From NCBI GenBank assembly GCA_019916065.1, contig CM034239.1, positions 34,310,419 through 34,374,418 of the forward strand: DNA of 64,000 nucleotides. Direction: 5' to 3'. Below, piece after piece: positions 10,882-22,600 of the stretch; position 1 is the stretch's first letter; the number at the start of each line of letters is the position of its first letter. This stretch comes from Vitellaria paradoxa. Lineage: Eukaryota > Streptophyta > Magnoliopsida > Ericales > Sapotaceae. The notes under the pieces are model-generated. The model was given only the letters and a program-made list of their open reading frames with translations, searched no databases and was not told the origin of the DNA. The position numbers and the translations under genes are program-made.

Positions 10882-12497
10882 AAGTATTAAATGATTTTTG
10901 ACAAACACTACATTAGTGTCAACCGAGCACGGATTCCTGAATCGAGGTTTGGATTAAAAAGTACGAGTTTTTTCACCATCACATAGACACTTTTAAATGA
11001 TACACGGCACAATAAATAAAAAATGAGGAATTCATAATTAAAAAAATATATAGGGACAATTAAGTAATATGGGTTTCACAAACATTTATAAAATCTCTAA
11101 TTTGAAAAAAAAAATCAAAAATAATAGAGATACCATAATGAATAAAAACATGATAGATTCACACATTTAAGTGACACGAGTTTCTCAAGCATTTATGGAG
11201 TGTTTGATTTAAAAAGTAAATAAAAATAATAGATATACCAACAAAATTATTAAAAAAAATATGAACACGTCTAAGTGATACAGGTTTTTCTACCTTTCAA
11301 AAAAAAAAAAAAAAAAGAATACAATTTTTTCAAACATTCATCCATCATCTAATTTAAAAAAAAAAAATCAAATTAAAAACAATAGACAAGCCATTAATAA
11401 TAACAAGTGCATCTCTAGACAACAGACTTACGTTTGCCCCTTTTTTTCAAAATAAAATAATTGAACTTTTATCTAAATGTCATATCTATTTTAAAAATAA
11501 AATAAAATTAATAACGACATTTAGAGTTTATTACTAAGATGAAAGATGACCATTTGACCTGTTCCTCTTGAAAATGTAGGTTATATTTTTTTAATAAGAC
11601 TAATTGGTCCCCGCAGGGTCATAGAGAACAAGTTGATGTGCATGTATTGATTGTTATATATCATTAATTGGCCAAGGATGTGCCCTTCATTTGTCCCAGT
11701 GTTTACAGCATCTCAACGAATCTTGGCCATCAAGGCAATAAGCTGTGCACTGCATGCGCTCGAGGTAGTCTCAGCAGTGTGTATATATATATACCAGTTG
11801 ATTGCAACTACATGGATAACATGGGTTGATGTGAAAATGATAAATTAACAATTTTGCATTCTTAATTTAAGTGTCTAATTTGTTTTGGTAACTCAGAACT
11901 CACACTAATTTATTATAATTCTTAACGAATCGCGTAGTCGATGGGTAAATCGAAGATGTTTTTTCCTGTTTTGATTATTTTTTTGTTTTATTTTGTATTT
12001 TTTTATTTACTTAAAGAAGAATACTAATGTATTTTTATACTAGAGTTGAGAGGAAGGTTGTTTTTGTATTTTTTTTTTATCAATATAATTAATACTAGTA
12101 GTGAACCGGTGGTGTACACTACAAATTTATAAAATTAAATAATATAATCTCATAATTTTATTGCTTTTGTCTTTTATGATTATTTTATTTTTTTTCAAAG
12201 GGAGATGTAAGAGAAAATGCTATATATATATATATATATATATATTTTAAATTTTTTACTCAAAAAACTTAAATAACTCCACTATGTGATTTATTTATGA
12301 AATTTTTTTATTTTTTTAAACCAAAATCGACATATAAGCATGGTAAAATTATAAAATGAAATATTATTTATATCTTATAATTTTATTATTTTAGTCTTTT
12401 TACAATTATTGTATTCTTTTTTTTTCGTTTTTAAGGTAAATGTAAGATAAAAAACTATATTTCTTTTAAATTTTTACTCAAAATTTAAATAATTAAC

Positions 12498-12749
12498 CCT
12501 TAGGCCTAGCTCAGCGGATGACCTCCTGATTGTGGGGGGCCGAGGCAATAACCCGCAAGGGTTCGAGTCTCCGCTGGTGAAATCCAGTCTCGTTGAGTTA
12601 TTCCAAGGGTCACTCACCACATGCGCAAGTGTGTGACTTAATCGGTTCGGCGGGCTTGTGGGGTGTTCGTCGGTCCCCGGTTCACCGGTCGGCTACACGG
12701 TTCGTTGAGGGCTGTAATAAATCGGCCGGGTTCCAGGTCACAAAAAAGA
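12498..12749 (+). mobile_element. tRNA-derived SINE with short A tail
   Basis: The insertion begins CCTTAGGCCTAGCTCAGCGG (A box TAGCTCAGCGG near 12507), has a B box GGGTTCGAGTCT near 12559, and ends in CACAAAAAAG. It is flanked by AAATTTAAATAATTAAC (12481-12497) and a near-copy at 12750-12765. Copy A shows the empty site (AAATTTAAATAACTACACTG near 9675). The 3' third (GTTCGTTGAGGG...AATAAATCG...GGGTTCC) is shared with the SINE at 24909. Confidence 0.85.
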
Positions 12750-13512
12750 AAATTAAATAATTAACTACACTGAGTGATTTTGTTTACTAAATATCAACGT
12801 ATTAAATTAAAAGTTATTTTAGTCTTGTTGTGTTTTAAAGTATGGTTTTGTTATTAAGTCAATGAGTTATATATGCAATTAATATAACATAATTATTTAG
12901 ATGTATTGCATAATCTTGACCATTTTGTTAATTTGTGCACAGAATATAATTCAATACCTTAATTTTTTCTTTTTTTTTTTTTGGACGATTCAGAATGTTT
13001 AGACTAATTTGCGTGCATCTTAACTAATTCTTGGGCTCCTGAAGTTAATGACTGATTAAGCCTCTAGTAAGCCTAAGAAGACTTAAACTAATGATTACCA
13101 AAGAGTAAATCCAAAATTCTATCAATTAAATTACCCCTCATGGTTCAATATCTTAAAATTCATTGAACTGTATTAAAAGCAAAGCATTTGTCTATATATT
13201 ACAATCATGTGTTTAATACTCTATCGATTATGTGACTATTATTAATTCTCTGCACTTAATAAATCCACGCACATTTTTATTATAACTATTCCGTGCATAG
13301 GTTCAATTTCCATAATAGTTTAGCTAAACGACTTTTTTAAAAATATTTGTTTATTTAAATTTTTGTTCAAAAAATAAATATGAATAATTTATGCTTAGCA
13401 CTTTGTATTTTATTCCTAATTTTATTTTGACTCCAATAATTTAAATCATTTAACTTTCCTCCATGTGCGTTACTTCAACCTGCATTTGTTCCCCTTCGTC
13501 AATTGTAATTAA

Positions 13513-13941
13513 GGGCCTATTTGATGCCATGAAAATCATTAAAAAATTTTAAAAATTTCTAAAATTTTCTAATACTTTTTACACTTCTCATATTTCGTGA
13601 AACAATTATAAATTTATATATATCTGCACATCTCAATAATTTTTTACAAATTCCAATACATTTTTTACAAACCCCAATAACATTTCACAAACTCAAATAA
13701 TTTTTCTAAAAATCCCAAAAATTTTTACATCTTTCAATAAATTCTGACATAAAATCATTCGGACAAACAAAAAAAAACTGTTTCGACGGTTTTTTTCTCA
13801 AAAAATCTGACGCAAACGTCAAAAATTTCGCTATTTATCTTTGAAAAAAGTGATTTTGTGGCTGTGTATCAAACGGTAAAAAATTATCCAAACTACATTT
13901 TTTATTTTTTTTCATTATTTTTCGTCGCATTAAATACCCCT
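13513..13941. mobile_element. Tourist/PIF-Harbinger-type MITE
   Basis: A 429-bp AT-rich block bounded by TAA trinucleotides (13510-13512 and 13942-13944). The left end GGGCCTATTTGATGC pairs with the right end read on the other strand, AGGGGTATTTAATGC, and similarity continues inward through a GAAAA...AATnAnAAAA stretch for about 30 bp. TIRs starting GGGC/GGG with a TWA target duplication are the hallmark of Tourist-like MITEs. No transposase is present. Confidence 0.75.
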
Positions 13942-14029
13942 TAAATGTCTGATTAAAAATGCTAAATATGCATGCATAAGAAACAGACAAATAGTATGCT
14001 TTATTAATAGTTTTGATAAAATAAAACAC

Positions 14030-14885
14030 AATAAACCTGTATTAGTGAAATTGTATTAAAATATAAGAAATAAAGTAAAATTATTTAGCATATAAGGTTG
14101 AAAGTGAAATTCAGTATAAATTATAGGAGTTTACCCTATTATTTTTAAATTTTTGGGCTATCAGTTTAAACAATTCATAACGGAAAAACTTCTTTGTGAC
14201 TATGGTTTCCTCAAAAACTCAAACAAATAAAATGAATACTATTCCAATTATAAGGCTTTCAAAGGCAGAGAGAATTGTAAAAATATTAGATAATTGACGC
14301 ATGATTTAATATTCAAAATTATACACATGGAAATATTAAAAATTATTCAAATTTATATTTTTAACCAATCAAAGTGTTACAAATCATTTTAGTATAATAT
14401 CTAATTTAAAAATATAAAACAAAGTAAGTTAAGAAAATAATTCGAAGTTTTAATCATTCAAAGCGGGACATATAATATTCTATTATTTATTTATTATATT
14501 GAAATCTAATAGGATTTCCTCAAATTCTTTTTTTTCCACCTTTGTTGTTTGAAATCATATCATCTTAAGCTGTTGTAAGTGTAGATGACTCTTCAAAATA
14601 AATAGTCTTTGTTTACTATTAATTCCGACAAATTTTTTATATTCGGTAGAAGATAAATGTTATTTAATTTATTTTCTATTTTATTTGTTGTGCCTATTAC
14701 TTCAAGCACATCACCTATTAAAAAATTTGTAATTTTAGCACTAATTATGTTTAAAACTATTTAGTTTTTTTTTTTTTTTTATGAAAAATTATAATTTAAT
14801 GTTTATACACTTTTTTATTACCTTCTCCTACACAAAAAATTTCTTATTGAATACTATTAACGATTTTTAATTTGTTTATCCTAAA
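14030..14885. other. AT-rich intergenic DNA
   Basis: I see no gene, structured repeat or mobile-element end here beyond homopolymer runs. Confidence 0.6.
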
Positions 14886-14899
14886 AGAATGTCAATTTC

Positions 14900-15008
14900 G
14901 AGGATGGCTTGTGGCTGAGTGGTAAAAGTTTTCCGTGTCTCCTCATTGACTCGGGTTCGATACTTGGGGTGCCCACCCCCACTTACCAATCAAAAAAAAA
15001 AAAAAAAA
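14900..15008 (+). mobile_element. short tRNA-derived SINE with poly-A tail
   Basis: About 109 bp with an A box TGGCTGAGTGGTAA at about 14912, a B box GGGTTCGATAC at about 14953 and an 18-A tail. It is flanked by AATGTCAATTTC (14888-14899) and AATGTCAGTTTC (about 15008-15019), one mismatch apart. Essentially only the tRNA-like head and tail are present, so it is either a minimal SINE or a tRNA retroposon. Confidence 0.8.
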
Positions 15009-15738
15009 ATGTCAGTTTCAAATCTAACTTAAAAAGTTGTAAAAATGTATAATCAGTACTTAGAAATGAACTCTTAGTAACCTAATTTTTTATACTTATG
15101 ATCTCTTGATTCAATTTTTAACAACTTTCAAAAATATATATGTAAAAAAAATTGAACTATGAGCTCAAGGTCACAAATACTGTAAATAGATCATAATCAT
15201 AAAAGCAGGTGAAAATGTATAAACAATTAAGGAAAAAAAATGCAAAAAGATTAAAAATAAAAAGTTACCAAACAACATGTAGCTTTTCATTTCCAAAAAT
15301 AAATTAAAGATTTCACTAAACCTCTCATTTATATTATATTTTGATTCTAAATTCTTCAATTAAAAAAATGACTGATAAATAGAGTTATTTTCTATCCTTT
15401 TTTTTTTTTTTTTGGTTTAACGACTTATTTTCAATCATTAAAAAAATAAAAATTACAATTTTTTTTGCAGATAATAATTTGTTTTTCATTTTAATTTTTA
15501 ACTTAATAAAAAAATTAAAATGATTTTCTTTTATTTTTTTCTTTTTCTTTCCTTTCCATTTTCTCTAAAATTGAAGACCCAAACATAGGATTAAAGACTC
15601 TCCTTTTTTTTTTTTTAAATTAGAATTTCATACATTTTTCCTAAACATTATTCTAAACTTGTGGCCATTATCATTACCACTCTGGGTGCTTGGGTTTCAA
15701 TATGCATATTTGAAAAGCAAACCAAGATTACAACAATT

Positions 15739-16252
15739 GGTACGTAGAAACGGAATTGAATGAAATGAAAATGAAGGTTGGAATAGAATGAAATTGAAAA
15801 TGAAATAAATTACTGTAATTATTCTTTTGTTTGGCTATTAGTAAAATAATGTTAGAATGGAATAACTATTCTCACTCTTTTGGTTGCTAAATTAAGTAAT
15901 GATAGAAAGGAATAATAATTTTTCTCTTAATATTAATTTAAATTAAAAAAAAAAAAAAACTCATGGATCTAAAATTAGTGTAGAAACGGTGGTGGAGATT
16001 GGTGGTCATTGGCAGCTAGCATTTAATTTTATGTGCTCTCTTCTTATTTCTTCTTATTCTCTTTCTTATTTTATAACAAAATTAAAATTTGAGAATGACC
16101 ATTTCTTCCATTAAAGAAAGCGCCATTCCCACATTTTGTTAAAATGAATATTCTATGGGAATAGACATTCCACTTCTCATGAGCATACCAAACAAGAAAA
16201 TGAGAACGAAGTGGGAGAATAAACATTTTATTCCCTTCCATTCACTTGTACC
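15739..16252. mobile_element. MITE-like element with about 29-bp inverted ends
   Basis: The left end GGTACGTAGAAACGGAATTG and the right end read on the other strand, GGTACAAGTGAATGGAAGGG, continue in parallel through GAATRAAATG. The interior has no coding capacity. I could not find a convincing target duplication, so the superfamily stays open. Confidence 0.45.
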
Positions 16253-16339
16253 TGATCGGCTTTAAATTCAATATTAATATTCTTCATTAAAGTTTCACAT
16301 CATTATCAATCTGTCACAAGGCAACTTACACTGAATATC

Positions 16340-16677
16340 TACATGTGCAATTGTTTCCCTCACTTCCGATGGAGAAACAAATCATTCACATAACCAATAT
16401 ACACATATTCCAAATCATTCACATAACCAATCCTATTCCAGCAACTACAGAATTCAGGTTAAATTCCCAACATTATAAAATCATGCAAACTGTTTTTGGT
16501 TCCCAGTCTGTACAATCATGTACAATGTCTTCCCAGACTAATGTACGCACTCATAAATTACAAGATAATGTTGTCACAATTGAAAGTAAACTAGATTAAC
16601 TCTGACAGCTTCATAATCAGTTGCAGATTACAGGTTTAACACCTATTTGCAACATGTACAGCAGTTCACCCTAAAGA
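16340..16677 (-). other. probable 3' UTR of the L18a-like gene
   Basis: Ordinary mixed-composition sequence directly after the stop codon on the minus strand. It contains CATAACCAAT repeats but no gene. The extent of the UTR is inferred from its position. Confidence 0.35.
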
Positions 16678-19600
16678 TTACCAGTCATCCCTCGTCGCAC
16701 CAAAGACTATCGCAATGGTAGCAAGAACAGCCTGCACATACGCAGCAGTGTCAGTCGTGGATGAGGGTAGAACAAAACATACAAAAATAGTTTGCTTAAA
16801 TATAGACAAAGTAAAGGGTAAGACTGCCTGATGTGGAAGGGAGGATCCAAAAACATACAACGAGTTTCATTCCAGTTCTCGTATTATTAGCGGCCATGCA
16901 TAGATCAACAGTTTGTGTCGGCCATGCATAAACCATTGTCCCTAGTTAAGACATTATTCATATGACCTTTTCCGACCTTCAGAGCTAGACATATTTTCAT
17001 TTTTCATTACTCGGCCTAACCTCTCTGTCTTAATATAACCCCGAACCCATTGTCTCCTCTTGATTTAAACCTTAAGAAGCCTTATTCTCCCAGCCTCAAC
17101 CGTTCCTTCTGTGACTTCTGTCTACCACCCTCCATTGTCCAACTACGGATGGTGTTCCTGCTCGAAAAACAGCAAAATCTCACCAAAATGCCTATCTTCT
17201 TGTTGGAAAGAATATAGCCTTGTGACCTCTTTGCATACAGGGTGTGATAAATGCGGTTTGGAGAATCAAGGATGGCTTTGCTATATCAGTGTGGGGAGGA
17301 AATGTTTCCAGTTTTGCCTTCCAATTAGAAGACGACCAGATAAAAATAGTAGTCCAACCTCGGTCAGTGATGGAGCATCTACTAGTCTTAGAAGACAGGA
17401 TGTCAAAAGCCATAGAGGAAGGAACTGGATTACTCTCAGTCCATCTTGGATCACCCATACGACTTTAGTCCCTATATGAGATTGGTCCCCTGTATAAGTT
17501 TGGCCCTAAACTTAGAGCTAATCCAATCAATAAGGACCATTCCATGAGAAGGAAAAATCAAAGACAAAAGAGAAGTTATACCTAGCTCCAACCCACCTAT
17601 GGTAACAGTTCACAGACTACGATGGTGCTTGATGCCCAACCACTTGCAACACACGCCAAGAGAGGGATTCTGTGCTGTCAGGTAGTACAAATTGACAAGA
17701 TGACGGCCAAGAAACGGGAAAAGTCCAGTACACCATTGATGAAAACGAGTCAGGAGAGAATAAAACCACAATACCGAGGCCAATCCAGCAGGGGTCTTGC
17801 CAAGATTAACATGCCCCACAACCGGGTAGTGGAGCTGAAAACACTACACAGACGAAAGGACCAGAAATGAGAGGTGATTCATCCCTTGGGCAGCTGAGAA
17901 AGGATTGCGTGCTATGTACACTCACAAATATGCGAACAAAGCTATTACGTGGAAGAGGCTCTGAAAGCCCAGTAGAGAATGGCCTCTTATCCAAATTTGG
18001 AGGCCTCAGGCCCCTTATAGGTTATGGTTGTCTGCCCAAGACCAAGTAGATTTCAACGAACCCAAAGCTCCAAGAGGTCCAATCTTTTGAGATGTCAGAT
18101 AAACTCAATCAACCGGAATCCACCCTTGCCATAATATTTTGACAAAATTCTGTCCCTCAAAAGAAAATACAACAAAGCCACAAAAAATATTACCCTAAAA
18201 AAACTTCGAAAGATGGTTGGCCATGGGCAGAAACGGATGACATTTCCCTGGGAAAACTGGTGAAAGCTAGAACCTCGCCTTTAGACGAAAGAGGGGCAAT
18301 CTTAAGCTTTGAAAACCAGGAAATAAGTGCTGGCCAAGAAACCCACTTCCAAAAACCCAAGGATGGACAGCTGAATTGAGTGCACTTCAAGATGGTACAC
18401 AACAAATGTGTCCTATGCCATTCATCTTGTCAGTTAGTTCATGTCTGTTTCTCGCCCTATTCATTATGCTACTGTTCTTCGCATTCTCTGATATGTCAAG
18501 GGCACTCTATTTCATGGCCTTTACTATTCTTCTTAGTCTTCTCTGACTCTTCTGGCTTACACTGATGTTTATTAGGCTAGTGATCCTATTGATTGTCATT
18601 CCACCACTAGGTATTACTTCTTCCTTAGTGATTCTCTCATTTTCTAGTGAAACAAGAAACAGATTGTCACTACTTGTTCTAGTACAAAACTTGAATATCG
18701 TGCCCTTACTGATACTGCACAGAAGCTTCTCTAGCTTCGTTGGTTACTCAAAGAGATGGGAATATCTCATGCAATCTATTGCAATAATTAAAGTGCTATT
18801 TAGATTGCCTACAATGATTCTTTTCATGATCTCACTAAACACGTCAAAATTAATTGTCATTTTGTACATCAACGTGCTGTCCGGGATACCATACAACTTC
18901 TCCATACCTCATCTACTGCTCAAACTTTTGATCTACTTGCCAAAGCCCATTCACTAGGACAGTTTCAGGATTTGGTCTCCAAACTCGAGTTAGTCTCTTC
19001 TATATCCCCTTGAGTTTGCGGGGGATGTTAGAATACTGTGTTAGTTTAGAATATTTGCTATGTATACTCTATTACAATATAAATATAGTATATTCCCTAG
19101 GATTCCTATCTTGGGCAGAGATTCTCTAGGTTATCTACCTTGTATAGTATATTCCCTAGGCTATATATATAGTGTAGACATTCTATTAAAACACATAATT
19201 CAATCATATATACAATTCACATACTCCTTCTATCTCCAATTTCAATCTGTTCTAACAAAATGTACATCGAGGAGACGGTGAATACAACAATTATATTAGC
19301 AAGTTGTGGTAGAGGCAACTGATGAAGAAGAGGTAGTCCCTAGCATCTTTCCTCAAGAAAGTAGTGACAATTCTTTGACAAGGGCGGTGGTGACTGGCCC
19401 CAGACAGCCATAAAACCAATGTTAGTTCTCTCATAAAACCGGCAAGGAGTTGGATGACCCTAGACAGCTTGAGCATTAAGAGAGACCATCAAGGCTCATT
19501 ATCTTTTCATTGTTTTCTTGATGGAGACTAAGACTAATTCTGTAAAAATGGAGAAGATCTGCCGATCTCTTAAGTTTTGAAGCTAGTTGTTACATAAATC

Positions 19601-22600
19601 CTTTCAGTTTACCATAGGGCTTAACAGTTTGCCGGAAGAAACAAATGAACTTGATTATTGAAGAAAAAGGAAAAACATCTAATTCATGCTCATTGTTCTT
19701 GTAGTGATCAAGTATGAATTGAGACAATGTGAAGAGCAGTTGGAATCGGTAGATAATAGAGCTAAAGAAGAGATGCAAGCAACATTAACCAACCTCTAGA
19801 GTTGTACTGCTTTTCTTTTTACTAGAAAAAGGTTTAATTTGGAAATCTTATTCCCCATGGAGTTGTATTGCTTTTTATGTAAATAATGCTGCAAAAAAAG
19901 TAATGAGGTGTTTCTCACTTGGTAATAAATTATAAATCTTTGAATGCTATTTTAAAATGGGTAAGATATCCAATGCCTAACAAAAAAGATTTGGTAGACA
20001 GATAATATGACATGTATAAAACTGCTTTTATAGTGCCTTTTGGGCATTAAGATTGAAATATTATGCCATTTAGTTTAAGAAATGCTCCTTTTGAGTCTTA
20101 GAATATAATAAATGTAACATTCAATCCTTATACTGAATTTATATTATTATATATTGATGATATGCTCAAGTTTCAAAATCAAGTGAAAAACATTTTAAAC
20201 ACTTGCATATTTTTAAAAATACTGTTAAACGCAATAGGTTAGTTATATTTGCCTCTAAAATTAAACTTTTCAAACCAAAGTTCAATTTTTGGGTCATTTA
20301 ATTAATCAAGGGAAAACAATTCCTATTGATAGAAGAATTGAATTAGCTTCAAAAATTTCAGATGAAATTAGTGATACTAAATAGCTACAAAAGATTTTTA
20401 GGATCTCTTAATTACATTTCTTCCTATTATAAAGATTTAGCTAAATACAACTATCATACATGAAAGTTAAATAATAACTCAGTCTCTCGGACTCCCAAAC
20501 ATACTTTGGCAGTTAAACAAATAAAAACCAAGGTTAAGAATCTGCTTTGCCTTGGTATTGCTAATCCCAACTAGTTCAAAATAGTTGAAACAGAAGTTTA
20601 TAATATTGGATATGGTGGAATTCTTAAACAAAGAAATCTTGCTGATAACCAGGAATATCTATTAAGATTTAGTTAAGGAAAATAGAATCTTACTCGGTCA
20701 AAAAATGTGATTATTAAAAGAGGAATACTCTTCATTATTGTGAAATGTATAAATAAATTTCAAGAAGATTTGTTCTTTCTTTATCAAAAAAAAAAAAAAA
20801 AAAAATCAAGAAGATTTACTTGAGGAAAGATTTCTTCTAAGGATTGAATGCAGTGTAGTGAAACAAATAATCCCAAAAGATGTTAAAAACTTAGAATCGA
20901 AGAATGTACATGCTTGATGCCAAGCACAACTAAGTTGCTTTGAGTTTGATATAGAATATATTAAATAAGAAAAAAATTCTCTTCTTAATATCTTGACCTG
21001 CGAATTTTTTACAGGGTGCATGACCTCCAGGAAAGGATGAGCATGTGGAAATATGACACGAGGGAAGAGGATGAGGAAGAAAGTTCTTCCAAAAAGCAAG
21101 TGATGGAATTTCTTTTCGGAAGGCAACAAACTCACATGATTCCAGTTTTCAAAAATAAATACGTTCTAAGTAGCTTTTCCAACAATGACGGCGATTCTCA
21201 TCTAATGGATCTAGAAACATATTTGCAGAAGATTAAGAAAAGTGAATCTTCGTCAACAGACAATAAGCCTAATGATTCTACTGAATCCTCACTAACTGCA
21301 AAACACATTTTGCAAACTACAACTAAATATCAATAGACTGCAATTATAGAATCAATTCTACCTTCAGAAATTGAGGATAAGCAGTGGTTTAGCGGTTCTT
21401 GGTATCTATGCCAAAAATATTTAGATAGAACCAGTTATCCTTTTACCGAATACAAATACAAGCCAATCTTCAAAGCTATGCTACCTTGACAGGGTTAGTT
21501 GAAATACACCACCTTAGCTAAAATAATAAACCAAATGAGGTCGTACATTATAGTAAATGCAATATTCTAGAAGTCCTCACACTAATAAGCTATGGATCAG
21601 ACCCTCATAGCATAGAAAGCTTAGAATGGGTGAAGTTGAGTACCATACTAATTACTAGGATTATGTGAATGCTTTGACTTCTTCATTTTACTATGAAAAC
21701 GCTAAACGAAAGCATTCTTAGTTTTTCCAACTAGATGGAAAATTCTTTGATAATTCAAACACTATTCCCTTCTGGTTTTACCAATGGGGGAATTTGGGCT
21801 AGAATTAATTTTGCTGCCTAAACCTATCAAAAAGAAAAATATTCTTTGGGCTAAAGTACGCCCACTATTTAGTAATAACCTACTCTATTGTAAAGGACAA
21901 TGCATCTTTCATTATTTTCCAGACTTCCCTGCATTTGGAAGTGGGATTAACCATAGAGTATGATGGTTTGGGTATACCAATGTTAACCTGAACTTTTCAT
22001 TTTAGATGGTGGAAAGAATTTTTGGTTCAACAATGTATTGATGATATTACTAAAGTAATGATAGTCTATCAAGAAGATAATCTTATTACTAAACCTACTA
22101 CTTCAGATTTCTTAATAGAGAAGCACCAAGTCTAGAAGGAATCAAGCAGATGTTCATTGAAAAAAAATAATTTCAGCCATTTTCTCATCAGATAATAAGT
22201 TTGATAAAATGTCCAATAACACTAAGTCTAAGCACTGTCATGCTTCAGATAAAAATGACTACATTCTTCCAGGAGAAACTCAAAATCTCGAGGAACACCT
22301 ACCTCAAGATGAGAATATTTGGGACCCTAGGTCCAAGTCATGAAAGAGAAAAAAGACAAAGGAAAGGACAAGATAACCATTAAAAGTTTAGAAGTCTGAA
22401 AATTTGGCAAAACACCAAAATATTTTCATTGTTAGTGTAAAGAAGCTCGAATACGCATACAAGGAGGGGCCTTAACCTTAAAACGTAGGTATTAAGATGA
22501 GCGAAGTTCATTTCTTATATGGGAAGAATAACTTTTCTTATGAATCGATATCTAACAACCCCTCTCACGCTAGCTCACATGGACATAGGCATAGTATGAA

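Larger units (their letters stand above)
10504..13471. repeat. 2.45-kb tandem segmental duplication, copy B (with two SINEs)
   Basis: Second copy of the segment at 8060-10503, in the same orientation and directly abutting it. It is about 0.5 kb longer because of SINE insertions at 10621-10881 and 12498-12749, plus small indels and a different (TA)n length. By eye, identity is roughly 85-90% outside the insertions. Confidence 0.9.

Noticed and set aside
13835..14029. minus-strand open frame
   Set aside because: Lies across the right TIR of the Tourist-type MITE; low-complexity coding only.
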